Below are positions 1-8,678 of a stretch of DNA of 64,000 nt, piece by piece. Under the pieces are notes generated by a model. It saw only the letters and a list, made by a program, of their open reading frames with translations, searched no databases and was not told the DNA's origin. The translations under genes and the position numbers were made by a program. Source of the stretch: Dyadobacter luticola (GTDB lineage: Bacteria; Bacteroidota; Bacteroidia; Cytophagales; Spirosomataceae); the NCBI RefSeq assembly GCF_005860805.1, contig NZ_VCEJ01000004.1, forward strand, positions 1 through 64,000. Reading direction: 5' to 3'. Positions within the stretch are counted from its first letter, which is position 1; each line of letters starts with the position of its first letter.

Positions 1-102
1 TATTGGCCTGGTGTTCACCTCTTCCCATCCCGAACAGAGAAGTTAAGCCCAGAACCGCCGATGATACTTGGGTCAAACCTGGTAAAGTAGGTAGTCGCCA
101 CA
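1..102 (+). rRNA. rrf: 5S ribosomal RNA, 3' part
   Basis: The window opens inside a 5S rRNA gene. The conserved 5S core CACCTCTTCCCATCCCGAAC is visible near 16-35, followed by GAGAAGTTAAGCCC and the 3' domain ending in GTAGTCGCCA near 100. About the first ten bases of the gene lie outside the window. It should be the last gene of an rRNA operon extending to the left, and a strong terminator follows at once. Confidence 0.93.
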
Positions 103-114
103 ATTATTAACATC

Positions 115-145
115 AAAAGCCCCGTAGCAATACGGGGCTTTTTTG
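115..145 (+). terminator. Rho-independent terminator of the rRNA operon
   Basis: An 8-bp perfect stem (GCCCCGTA at 119-126, TACGGGGC at 131-138) with a GCAA tetraloop is followed by six T residues. It lies 17 bases after the 5S gene. Confidence 0.92.
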
Positions 146-181
146 CGTTTTATGCGGTAGAGATGTCCAAATGTCATTTAT

Positions 182-218
182 AAAAAAGGCCACCAAGCAT
201 TTTTGCTGAGCGGCCTTT
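182..218 (-). terminator. Terminator downstream of dxs
   Basis: On the minus strand AAAGGCC pairs with GGCCTTT (212-218 with 185-191), with an inner AGCA/TGCT stem and a run of T residues at the end. It sits 19 bases beyond the dxs stop codon. Confidence 0.75.
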
Positions 219-236
219 AATTTTTAACTAAATGGT

Positions 237-2177
237 TTAAAACTTCATAAGCTCTTTTTGAATAACGCTTAAAAACTCCTGAGCAGATTGAGCGATTCCA
301 ATTGCATCGATGCCACACTCACGATATAGTTCATTAGGCTCACCATGCTCAACGATTGTATCAGCAATACCAAGTCTCTTGATCTTGTTGGAATAGCCAT
401 TATCTGTCATAAATTCAAGGACAGCAGTTCCAAATCCTCCTTGTAAGCAGCCGTCTTCAACAGTAAGGATGTGAGAGTAGGAAGAAAGAATTTCGTGCAG
501 CAAAGACTCGTCTAATGGCTTTGCAAAGCGCATATCATACAAACCGGCGGAAATACCTTGCTTCTCCAATTTCTGACAAGCTTCTAGTGCAAAGTTTCCA
601 ATAGGTCCAAAGGAAAGAATTGCTAAATCTGATCCACCTTTGATTTTTCTGCCTTTTCCGATCTGAATTTCTTCAAAATTAGTTTTCCAATTTGGCATCA
701 CACCGGTTCCACGCGGATATCTTATTGTAAAGGCATATTTTCCGGATTGAAAAGATTCCAATTGAGCAGTATACATCATGTTCCTGAGTTCTTGCTCATT
801 CATTGGAGATGCAACGACCATATTTGGAATGCATCGCATAAATGCAATGTCATATAAACCATGATGTGTTGGTCCATCTGCACCAACCAATCCTGCCCGG
901 TCCAGGCAAAATATTACGGGCAATTCCTGAATACAGACATCATGGATAACCTGGTCATACGCGCGCTGCATGAATGTTGAGTAAATGTTGCAAAACACAA
1001 CATCACCTCTGGTTGCCATGCCGGCAGAAAAGGTCACTGCATGCTGCTCTGCTATTCCAACATCAAATGCACGATCAGGAATTTCTTCCATCATGATATT
1101 CAGTGAAGATCCAGAGGGCATTGCGGGTGTGACGCCAACAATCTTTGGATTTTTCTTTGCCAATTCGACAATCGTATGTCCAAAAACGTCCTGGTATTTC
1201 GGTGCTTGGGGAGTGGTATGCGTTTTCTTCTTTATTTCGCCGGTAATCTTATCGAAAACACCTGGCGCATGCCATATAGTCTGATCTTTTTCGGCCGGGC
1301 CATAACCCTTTCCTTTTACAGTAAGGCAATGTAAAAGCTTCGGACCTGGAATACTTTTCAAATCCCGCAAAACCTCTGTCAAATGGCTGATATCATTGCC
1401 ATCAATGGGCCCAAAATATCGTAAGCCAAGCGATTCAAACAAATTGCTTTGTCTGAGAATGGCGGTTTTCATCACCGTCTCCACTTTCGAGACAATTTCC
1501 TGAGCGCTTTTTCCGAAGTTGCTCATTTTGCCCAGAAGATTCCAAACCTCGTCTCTAAACTTGTTGTAAGTCTGAGAAGTAGTGATATCCGTCAGATATT
1601 CCTTCAAAGCACCTACATTCGGGTCGATCGCCATGCAGTTATCATTAAGGATAATCAGCAAGTTGGAATCCGTCGCTCCCGCATGATTCATCCCCTCAAA
1701 TGCCAAACCCGCAGTCATAGCACCGTCGCCAATTACTGCGATGTGCTGGCGTTGGAAATTTTTCTCTAAGGCAGACGCGATTGACATGCCCAGTGCAGAA
1801 GATATAGATGTAGAAGAATGTCCTACACCGAAGGCGTCATAGATACTTTCCTTTCTTTTAGGAAAGCCTGATAATCCTCCGTAAGTTCTGTTTGAATGAA
1901 AATTATCCCTTCTGCCAGTGAGGATTTTATGACCGTATGCCTGATGTCCGACATCCCAAACCAGCTGGTCATCGGGCGTGTTAAACACATAATGCAGGGC
2001 AACGCTTAATTCTACAACACCCAGGCTGGCTCCAAAATGACCGCCATAAACGGAAACATTATCAATGATAAACTGGCGCAATTCATTGCAAACTTGGGGT
2101 AATTGTGAAATGTCCAGTTTGCGAAGATCCTCGGGAGAATCGATCTTGGCCAGTAATTTTCCAGGTGTTATAAGCAT
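237..2177 (-). CDS. dxs: 1-deoxy-D-xylulose-5-phosphate synthase
   Basis: First enzyme of the MEP isoprenoid pathway: it condenses pyruvate and glyceraldehyde 3-phosphate with thiamine diphosphate. At 646 aa it has family length. The thiamine/Mg motif starts at GDGAMT (residues 150-155) and ends with Asn in NDN (178-180). The N-terminal DVGHQAYGHKILTGR block is present. The catalytic Glu is in GIAEQHAV (about 377), and a transketolase C-terminal domain follows. The start is ATG. dxr, the next enzyme of the pathway, is in the same window at 27,372 but in a separate unit. The rhomboid genes lie upstream on the same strand, 85 bases away, so cotranscription is possible. Confidence 0.97.
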   Translation of the reverse strand: MLITPGKLLAKIDSPEDLRKLDISQLPQVCNELRQFIIDNVSVYGGHFGASLGVVELSVALHYVFNTPDDQLVWDVGHQAYGHKILTGRRDNFHSNRTYGGLSGFPKRKESIYDAFGVGHSSTSISSALGMSIASALEKNFQRQHIAVIGDGAMTAGLAFEGMNHAGATDSNLLIILNDNCMAIDPNVGALKEYLTDITTSQTYNKFRDEVWNLLGKMSNFGKSAQEIVSKVETVMKTAILRQSNLFESLGLRYFGPIDGNDISHLTEVLRDLKSIPGPKLLHCLTVKGKGYGPAEKDQTIWHAPGVFDKITGEIKKKTHTTPQAPKYQDVFGHTIVELAKKNPKIVGVTPAMPSGSSLNIMMEEIPDRAFDVGIAEQHAVTFSAGMATRGDVVFCNIYSTFMQRAYDQVIHDVCIQELPVIFCLDRAGLVGADGPTHHGLYDIAFMRCIPNMVVASPMNEQELRNMMYTAQLESFQSGKYAFTIRYPRGTGVMPNWKTNFEEIQIGKGRKIKGGSDLAILSFGPIGNFALEACQKLEKQGISAGLYDMRFAKPLDESLLHEILSSYSHILTVEDGCLQGGFGTAVLEFMTDNGYSNKIKRLGIADTIVEHGEPNELYRECGIDAIGIAQSAQEFLSVIQKELMKF

Positions 2178-2262
2178 ATGGCAAGCTACTAAATCAAATA
2201 TTAAGCAATTGCTTGCTTTTAAAACATAACAAAATTAAGCAAATAGCAACTAAGTCTGCTTT

Positions 2263-3177
2263 TTATTTTCTCTGGCTAGCTTTGAACAATTTTTGCTTTT
2301 CCTCCCTGGTCAGGCTCTCATAACCGGATCTTGAAATCTTGTCCAGAATGGAATCAATTTCCATTTGGTCGGGCATTTCAATGGTATTTGAAGACGATGA
2401 AGAATAAACACTTGTGCTGCGGTACACTTGTCTTTCACGATAAGTTACCTGCATGGAAGGTCTTTTTCTAAACAATCTAGACCAGGCTGTTACGATAGCG
2501 TAAATAGGCTTGCCAAGGTCGGTACCATTTTGAAGAGATTTTATAAAAATATACCCGATAAATGCACCACCTAAATGTGCCAGATTACCACCGGCATTGG
2601 GTCCTACGGTCTGCGCAAGTGAAAGGATAATGTAAAATAACGCGATAAACTTGATCCTGATCGGACCTAGAAAAATGAGGTTGAATGTATAATTGGGAAG
2701 CAAAGTCGACGCACCGACTGCCACAGAAAAAGCAGCTGCGGATGCTCCCAACATTCTTGAACCTTCAATGTGCGCTTGAAAATAGGGTAGCACATTATAA
2801 AGTACAATGTAAATCAAGCCGCCGGCGATTCCGCCCAGCATATAAAGTGCAATAACCCTTTTCGCTCCCAGATATTCGTCTATCAGTTTTCCAAACCAAT
2901 AGAGAAACAGCATATTAAAGAGAATGTGAAAGATATCGTCGTGTGTGAAGAAGTAGGTAAGCAGCGTCCAGGGTTTGTAGATAAATTCATCTGTCGCGGC
3001 GGGCAGTTGAAGCATATTAATAACTGCCAGGTAGGTACCTGAAGATTGAGACAGGGTAAGCACAATCTTCATCAGCAGCAATACCAAAAATATCGCTGTA
3101 TTTATTAAAATAATCTTTACGAGTGCATTTTCCGATTTAGCAAACTCCCTTTTTACATCGTCAACAATATTGCTCAT
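2263..3177 (-). CDS. Rhomboid family intramembrane serine protease
   Basis: Predicted polytopic protease that cleaves membrane proteins within the bilayer. The serine motif GASAAAF (residues 144-150, Ser146) and the His of NLAHLGG (His201) form the expected dyad. The FNMLFLYWFG segment matches the rhomboid helix-2 region. The C-terminal third is cytoplasmic and polar, with a Ser-rich stretch and a short helical domain that resembles the tail seen on many Bacteroidota rhomboids. I use the ATG at 3177, four bases after the stop of the upstream rhomboid; a longer frame to 3234 would overlap that gene. Target proteins cannot be inferred. Confidence 0.88.
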   Translation of the reverse strand: MSNIVDDVKREFAKSENALVKIILINTAIFLVLLLMKIVLTLSQSSGTYLAVINMLQLPAATDEFIYKPWTLLTYFFTHDDIFHILFNMLFLYWFGKLIDEYLGAKRVIALYMLGGIAGGLIYIVLYNVLPYFQAHIEGSRMLGASAAAFSVAVGASTLLPNYTFNLIFLGPIRIKFIALFYIILSLAQTVGPNAGGNLAHLGGAFIGYIFIKSLQNGTDLGKPIYAIVTAWSRLFRKRPSMQVTYRERQVYRSTSVYSSSSSNTIEMPDQMEIDSILDKISRSGYESLTREEKQKLFKASQRK

Positions 3178-3181
3178 CTTA

Positions 3182-3967
3182 TCAGTAGAAATTTGTTTTT
3201 TGCGTACCCCAGTAACGCAACAATATATATGCAAATAGCATTCCTCCTATATGCGCGAAGTGCGCAACGTTGTCTGACTGAGCATTTTGAATCCCTGAGT
3301 ACAACTCATAAAGCCCATAGAAGGCTACAAAATATTTTGCCTTTATGGGGAACGGAACAAAGAGCAAAAACAGCTCAGTATTTGGGAACAGTAATCCAAA
3401 CGCCATGAGAATGCCGAAAATTGCTCCCGAAGCACCTACCATGGGCGTGTTGATCGACCGCTCGTAGTAACTGTTGACAAAATTTATGCTATCCTGAATA
3501 TAGCTGGAATTGGTTGGATTTTCTTCAAATTTATTCAAAAACTCAAGGTTGGCTTCGTAAATGCCTCTTGCGTGCTTGCTCATGAAGTCCACCAGCCCAT
3601 CGGGCGTAGGATTTTGTGTAAATATCTCAACAGCATCGCGCAAGTTGGTGTTCTCAAAATAATCAATTCCTGAAAACAGAAGACCAGCTCCGATACCAGT
3701 AAAAAAGTAAAAAATCAAAAACTTTTTCGGTCCCCACATTCTTTCCAGCAGCGGCCCAAACATGAACAAGCCGAACATATTGCTCAGCAAATGTGTGAAG
3801 CTTCCATGCAAGAACATGTAGGATACAAACTGATAAGCATGAAAATCTGGCGAGAGCGTCGATACCAGCGCAAAGTTGTGGCTCAGGTTGATAATGTTGG
3901 CGTCGACAATATAGAAGAGTACATTCAGGATCAACAGGTTTCTGACTGTTGGGGTTATGGCTAACAT
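3182..3967 (-). CDS. Rhomboid family intramembrane serine protease
   Basis: Second rhomboid, 261 aa, immediately upstream of and almost touching the first. It carries HGSFTHLLSNM (helix 2 region, residues 54-64), the canonical GASGAIFG motif (Ser180) and the His of HFAHIGG (His239), so the catalytic dyad is complete. A polar insert of about 70 residues (roughly 105-175) separates the early helices from the active-site helix. It probably lies outside the membrane and may be a substrate-recognition loop. The two proteins are paralogues rather than recent duplicates, since their sequences differ widely. The pair is probably cotranscribed with mutL 52 bases upstream. Confidence 0.92.
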   Translation of the reverse strand: MLAITPTVRNLLILNVLFYIVDANIINLSHNFALVSTLSPDFHAYQFVSYMFLHGSFTHLLSNMFGLFMFGPLLERMWGPKKFLIFYFFTGIGAGLLFSGIDYFENTNLRDAVEIFTQNPTPDGLVDFMSKHARGIYEANLEFLNKFEENPTNSSYIQDSINFVNSYYERSINTPMVGASGAIFGILMAFGLLFPNTELFLLFVPFPIKAKYFVAFYGLYELYSGIQNAQSDNVAHFAHIGGMLFAYILLRYWGTQKTNFY

Positions 3968-4019
3968 ATTTTTATATAATCAGGATTTACATTGAAGGCC
4001 GGGTAAAAGCCTTTTTATT

Positions 4020-5903
4020 TTAATTTTTAAAAATACTGGTAAGCTTATCCATCGTAAGCAGAACAATAATAGCCTCTCCACCAGGCGTCCTATTGGGATT
4101 ACTTGACGCAAACAGCTGGTCAATCAATGTGTGTATTTCGAGGTAAGACAATTTTACCGCATATCTCACTGAAAACCGCCTAGCAAGTGACCGGGACAGG
4201 CTTTCCGGTTTATTTAATTTCAGGTCGGAATAACTTTGCTTAAGTTGTTCGATCAGCTCCTCAAAAAGGTCCTGCTCACTTTCTTCCGGCAAATCGGCGG
4301 GGATACCGCGAATAATCAATTCATTAGATCCAAATTCATCAAACTCAAATCCCAGGCTGTGAATCTCTTTTTTGGTTTCATGGACCAGCTGCATATCCGA
4401 ATGTGTGAGCCGGATCCTTTTTGGAAAAAGTAGCTGTTGACAAGCACCATTTCGATTAATCAGCATCTTACGATATCGTTCGTACAAGATCCGTTCATAC
4501 GCGGCTTTCTGGTCAATCAACATTATTCCGTCTTTTACCTGAGAAAGAATATAGCGATTATGCAGCTGAAACAGCACTGCGTCACTTTCGGGTGCGGCAA
4601 TCACCTCAGAAGCCATCCTGTTAATTTTACTGGCCACGGTTTTAGATTGCTCCTGGTAAGCAGGTCTAGAAACGGTAGTGGAGCTCACTTCAAATGCTGC
4701 CAGCTCACGGCTGCGGTCTTCGGAATTTTGAAGACCTTCGAAAAGCTTGCTCCAATTTGTCAGGTTTGATCTCGACGGCTCTTTCTCCCCTTTTTTCGGC
4801 TGAGCTGCCCAGTCAGGCATGACTGGTCTTGGGATCAGATTGTTGTCATTTGATGGCGGCGGATTCAGGAAGTTAATGTTATCGTCAAAATCAATCGATT
4901 GGGATAGATTATAAACGCCTACCGCCTTTTTTACGGCCGCTAAAACAATCGCATAAACCGACTTTTCGTCGTCAAACTTGATCTCCGTTTTTGTAGGATG
5001 AATGTTAATGTCAATGTGTGAGGGATCGATTTCCAGGAAAAGCACATAAAAAGGGTGACTGCCCTCGGGGATTGTCCCGTCAAAAGCCGTGATCACCGCG
5101 TGATGCAGATAGCTGTGTTTAATGTAGCGATCATTAACAAAGAAAAATTGCTCTCCCCGCGTCTTCCTGGCAAACTCCGGTTTACCTATATAACCCTTCA
5201 CATTAATGTAGGATGTATCTTCCTGGCAATATGCAAGTTGCTCGCGGTAACTCTTTCCGTAAATGTCGATAATCCTGCGCACGAGCTTGCCCGATTGGAG
5301 ATTAAATACCTCCGTATCATTATGGTGCAGCGTAAAACTTACTTCCGGATGTGACAAAGCAATGCGCTGAAATTCATCCAGCACATGCCGCATCTCCACG
5401 GAATTGGATTTCAAAAAATTCCGGCGGGCAGGTACATTAAAAAACAGGTTTTTTACGGAAAAGTTGGTACCCTTCAAAGTAGCGACCGCTTCCTGGGTTT
5501 TGATTTCAGAACCATCGATGCGGATCAATGTACCAAGTTCGTCGGACTCCTGCCGGGTGCGGACTTCAACCTGGGCAACCGCTGCGATCGAAGCCAGTGC
5601 CTCTCCGCGGAAACCCATTGTACGGATCCGGAAAAGATCTTCTGACTGACGGATCTTGGAAGTGGCATGTCTTTCAAAACACATTCGGGCGTCTGTTTCG
5701 GACATACCCGAGCCGTCGTCTATAATCTGGATCAATGTTCTACCCGCCTCTCTCAGAATGACTTGTATATGCCTGGCACCAGCGTCAATCGCATTTTCCA
5801 GGAGCTCTTTCACCACCGACGCAGGGCGCTGAACAACCTCACCCGCTGCGATCTGGTTAGCAATAGAATCCGGTAATAATTGAATGATGTCCGATGACGG
5901 CAT
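4020..5903 (-). CDS. mutL: DNA mismatch repair protein MutL
   Basis: GHKL ATPase that links mismatch recognition by MutS to strand processing. The N-terminal ATPase motifs are intact: ELLENAIDAGA (Glu36 and Asn), DDGSGM and GFRGEALASI. A polar linker (about 340-445) leads to the C-terminal dimerisation domain. In that domain the endonuclease motif DQHA-x2-E reads DQKAAYE (464-470), and the CPHGRP metal motif is replaced by TPGGEA (606-611). The latent nuclease known in MutL of species without MutH is therefore probably lost. Length 627 aa is normal. The start is ATG. Confidence 0.95.
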   Translation of the reverse strand: MPSSDIIQLLPDSIANQIAAGEVVQRPASVVKELLENAIDAGARHIQVILREAGRTLIQIIDDGSGMSETDARMCFERHATSKIRQSEDLFRIRTMGFRGEALASIAAVAQVEVRTRQESDELGTLIRIDGSEIKTQEAVATLKGTNFSVKNLFFNVPARRNFLKSNSVEMRHVLDEFQRIALSHPEVSFTLHHNDTEVFNLQSGKLVRRIIDIYGKSYREQLAYCQEDTSYINVKGYIGKPEFARKTRGEQFFFVNDRYIKHSYLHHAVITAFDGTIPEGSHPFYVLFLEIDPSHIDINIHPTKTEIKFDDEKSVYAIVLAAVKKAVGVYNLSQSIDFDDNINFLNPPPSNDNNLIPRPVMPDWAAQPKKGEKEPSRSNLTNWSKLFEGLQNSEDRSRELAAFEVSSTTVSRPAYQEQSKTVASKINRMASEVIAAPESDAVLFQLHNRYILSQVKDGIMLIDQKAAYERILYERYRKMLINRNGACQQLLFPKRIRLTHSDMQLVHETKKEIHSLGFEFDEFGSNELIIRGIPADLPEESEQDLFEELIEQLKQSYSDLKLNKPESLSRSLARRFSVRYAVKLSYLEIHTLIDQLFASSNPNRTPGGEAIIVLLTMDKLTSIFKN

Positions 5904-6143
5904 GGGGAACGGGGATAAACTTTACTATAACAAATAAACAAAAAAAAATTTCACCCGCCTTTCTATTTTAATGTACGGAAATGAGTGAGCAGCGACATTT
6001 TTATTTTGTCATTGAGAAATAATTATATAAATTATTGAAATGATTAAGAATATGTGAACGAATCAACTGTCTTTTGTTGTTGGCTAGAAATAATTTGCAT
6101 ATCTTGTAAGACTAAACTCGTAAGTTGTTTAACCTATCTCGTT

Positions 6144-6308
6144 ATGAAAACGCCCATTTTTAAAAGATTTAATTTCACAATGGCCTTGCAGTGGCTGATT
6201 TTTCTACCGATCATTTTGCCTTTGTGCATTATCTTCGGCGCCATTCAGGGTGTCGTGAATATGGTTGAAAAAATGGCGCAGCGCATGTGGATGGACATGG
6301 AATTGTAG
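6144..6308 (+). CDS. Small membrane protein, unknown function
   Basis: A 54-aa frame beginning MKTPIFKRFNFTMALQWL, with one hydrophobic helix (about residues 14-32) and a short Met-rich amphipathic tail (NMVEKMAQRMWMDMEL). A longer frame from 6054 exists but its extra N-terminus looks untranslated. The gene stands alone, and a perfect inverted-repeat terminator follows 22 bases after the stop. This arrangement supports a real transcription unit. I do not recognise the family; the tail could interact with a larger membrane protein. Confidence 0.55.
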   Translation: MKTPIFKRFNFTMALQWLIFLPIILPLCIIFGAIQGVVNMVEKMAQRMWMDMEL

Positions 6309-6330
6309 CTAAGATTTTATTTTAAAACCT

Positions 6331-6380
6331 TTATAAAGCAAAAGAGCCAGGAGATTAATCCTGGCTCTTTTGCTTTATAA
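6331..6380. terminator. Bidirectional terminator, perfect 22-bp inverted repeat
   Basis: Bases 6331-6352 are the exact reverse complement of 6359-6380, with a six-base loop. The core is AGAGCCAGGA/TCCTGGCTCT, flanked by A-rich and T-rich ends, so it can terminate both the small plus-strand gene and the minus-strand nagB fusion gene. Confidence 0.9.
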
Positions 6381-6386
6381 CATTGC

Positions 6387-8363
6387 TTAGAATTTCCACC
6401 TTACAAAGGCTTCCATCGCCTCGTACTCGGCCAGACCCAGCGAATCGTACAACTTGGAAGTACCGCGGTTGCGCTCCTCGGCCCGCTGCCAGAATTCCCT
6501 CGAATCTTCTCCCTGGAACACCACACCATCTTTTTGCGATTGGTGTTTGAAAATTCCCTGACGTTTTTTCAAAACCTGGTCAGGGCTCATCGGTACCGCC
6601 ATTTCAATTTCGTAAATATCCCACTCAGCCCAGGCGCCGCGGTACAACCATACCCAGCAATCTTTCATGAAATTCTTGTGTTTCGAACGCTGCAATGCTG
6701 CCTCGATCGCATCCCAGCACACTTTGTGCGTTCCGTGCGGATCCGCGAAATCGCCTGCCGCGTAAATCTGGTGCGGTTTGATTTCATCGATCAGGCTTTC
6801 GATAATCCTTATATCTTCTTCGCCGATCGGTTTTTTCTGAACAGTACCTGTTTCGTAAAAAGGCATATTCAGGAAGTGCGCCTGGCTTGTCGGGATACCT
6901 ACGAAGCGGCAGGTAGCTTTTGCCTCGCCTCTTCTTAGTAAACCTTTTACCTTGCGTATTTCAGGGGTATCGATTTCGCTGTCTTTGGTATGTTTCAAAA
7001 ATTCCTTCGCGTCAAGAAACAACTTGTTTGTCTCAGGGCTATCGATCCCAAATCCTTTATTGAAATCCACTACAAAATCGATGAAACGCAAAGCTTCGTC
7101 GTCGGCAACCGCAATGTTACCGGAAGTCTGGTACGCCACGTGCACCTCGTGACCCTGATCTACCAGCCGCTGGAATGTTCCGCCCATCGAGATAATGTCA
7201 TCATCCGGGTGCGGGCTGAAAATCAAAACACGTTTTTTAGCAGGCTGCGCTCTTTCCGGACGGTGTGTATCGTCTGCATTTGGCTTACCGCCCGGCCAGC
7301 CCGTAATTGTATGTTGTAATTGATTGAAAACGTTAATGTTGATCTCGTAAGCCGCACCATATTGCGCTAGCAAATCGCTCATACCATTATCATTGTAATC
7401 CTTATCCGTCAGTTTCAGGATTGGTTTTTTCAATGTTAATGACAAATGCGTCACCGCTTTTTTGATCATTTTATTATCCCAGATCACCGAATCAACTGCC
7501 CAAGGCGTTTTAATGCGGGTAAGCTCCGAAGCAGCACTTTCGTCTACTACGAATGTTACATCCGGATGTGCTTGCAGGTAGGATGCGGGGTTCAATTCCG
7601 TCACCGGACCTTCCACAGCACCGTGGATTACAGAAGCTTTACGCTCACCCCAGGCCAGCAAAACAACGCGTCTCGCATTCAAAATCGGCGCAATACCCAA
7701 TGTGATCGCTTTGCGGGGAACATTGGCAAGACCACCGAATTCAGATCCTGCGGCAACCCGTGTAGAATGATCCAGTGTGATTAATCTTGTGCGGGAGTTG
7801 ATCAGCGAACCAGGCTCATTGAAACCTACGTGCCCATTTCCACCAATACCCAAAAGTTGAAAATCCAGCCCGCCAACCGCATTGATCTTGTTTTCATACG
7901 ACATACAGTAATCGCGCAGCAATGCTGGCGGAACGGTACCGTCGGGGATAAAGTAATTTTCTTTCGGAATGTCGACGTGATTGAAAAGCTGCTCCTTCAT
8001 AAACCGGTGGTAGCTATAAATAGAGTCTGGCTCCATCTGATAGTATTCATCCAGGTTGAAAGAAATCACGTTCTTGAAACTCAAACCTTCCTCTTTGTGC
8101 ATACGGACCAGGATCGCGTATACTGTTTTGGGAGAAGATCCGGTAGCAAGGCCCAGTACGCAAGGCTTTCCCTCTTTCTGTTTTTGCCGGATCAAATCTG
8201 CTATTTCTCTCGCAACCGCATTGGAAGCCTCTTTGGAATCGGCAAATATCTGAGTAGGTATTTTTTCGTAGGTGATCGGCTGACCTTTGGTACCGTTGGT
8301 ACCCTTTCCATTGTTTGAAGCTTGCATTAAAATTGTTTGAGAATTCACCGTTTGCTGGCTCAT
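6387..8363 (-). CDS. nagB: Glucosamine-6-phosphate deaminase fused to a PIG-L (LmbE-like) deacetylase domain
   Basis: Two-domain protein of 658 aa. Residues about 35-330 are a NagB domain: GLATGSSP sugar-phosphate loop, FNLDEY (Asp105, catalytic), GIGGNGHVGFNEPG (His178, Glu183). NagB converts glucosamine 6-phosphate to fructose 6-phosphate and ammonia. Residues about 385-620 are a PIG-L/LmbE domain with the zinc motif SPHPDDDIISMGG and a distal DPHGTH. Such domains remove N-acetyl groups from amino sugars, so the fusion may deacetylate and then deaminate. I start at the ATG at 8363; an in-frame TTG at 8390 would add nine residues. The N-terminal 30 residues are Asn/Gly rich. No nagA or transporter is adjacent. 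Confidence 0.9.
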   Translation of the reverse strand: MSQQTVNSQTILMQASNNGKGTNGTKGQPITYEKIPTQIFADSKEASNAVAREIADLIRQKQKEGKPCVLGLATGSSPKTVYAILVRMHKEEGLSFKNVISFNLDEYYQMEPDSIYSYHRFMKEQLFNHVDIPKENYFIPDGTVPPALLRDYCMSYENKINAVGGLDFQLLGIGGNGHVGFNEPGSLINSRTRLITLDHSTRVAAGSEFGGLANVPRKAITLGIAPILNARRVVLLAWGERKASVIHGAVEGPVTELNPASYLQAHPDVTFVVDESAASELTRIKTPWAVDSVIWDNKMIKKAVTHLSLTLKKPILKLTDKDYNDNGMSDLLAQYGAAYEININVFNQLQHTITGWPGGKPNADDTHRPERAQPAKKRVLIFSPHPDDDIISMGGTFQRLVDQGHEVHVAYQTSGNIAVADDEALRFIDFVVDFNKGFGIDSPETNKLFLDAKEFLKHTKDSEIDTPEIRKVKGLLRRGEAKATCRFVGIPTSQAHFLNMPFYETGTVQKKPIGEEDIRIIESLIDEIKPHQIYAAGDFADPHGTHKVCWDAIEAALQRSKHKNFMKDCWVWLYRGAWAEWDIYEIEMAVPMSPDQVLKKRQGIFKHQSQKDGVVFQGEDSREFWQRAEERNRGTSKLYDSLGLAEYEAMEAFVRWKF

Positions 8364-8458
8364 AGTTAACTTGAAATATTTAGGGTTCAAGAATCAACAG
8401 AAACTGAAATTTGTTGGATTTTTGTGCGAAGTGCTCGACCACGCAAGCATATCGGCCA

Positions 8459-8466
8459 CAAAAATA
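8459..8466 (-). promoter_or_regulatory. Promoter -7 box for the nagB fusion gene
   Basis: Minus-strand TATTTTTG matches the Bacteroidota -7 consensus TAnnTTTG. No well-spaced -33 TTTG is obvious. It would give a leader of about 90 bases. Confidence 0.45.
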
Positions 8467-8628
8467 CAAGGGAAATCCAATGTTATTAAAATAATTTAAA
8501 AAATAACTGTCATTAAAATTACTGCTTTTGGGAATATTAATACTACTACCGTTTGTTACTAAGACAGCGAGTGCCGGGTTTTAATACATAAAGTAAGACC
8601 TATTATTTTATTCCAAAAGAAATGGTCG

Positions 8629-8636
8629 TAATTTTG
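8629..8636 (+). promoter_or_regulatory. Promoter -7 box for glyA
   Basis: TAATTTTG matches the Bacteroidota consensus TAnnTTTG. A start about seven bases downstream would leave a leader of roughly 36 bases before the ATG at 8679. Confidence 0.5.
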
Positions 8637-8678
8637 CGGCTCAAATAAGAATCTTCACCATTTTTTCTGATACCATCC

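Larger units (their letters stand above)
8364..8678. other. Intergenic region between divergent nagB fusion and glyA
   Basis: This 315-base AT-rich stretch carries a minus-strand promoter box for the nagB fusion gene and a plus-strand box for glyA (listed separately). Between them I see no open frame, RNA gene or repeat. The predicted nagB leader of about 90 bases has no clear riboswitch fold that I can recognise; a glmS-type ribozyme is not apparent. Confidence 0.5.

Noticed and set aside
7830-8318. Plus-strand open frame of 162 codons
   Set aside because: Shadow of the NagB domain on the other strand.
8364-8678. Search for a riboswitch or glmS-type ribozyme before the nagB fusion gene
   Set aside because: No conserved core or paired arms could be recognised by eye.
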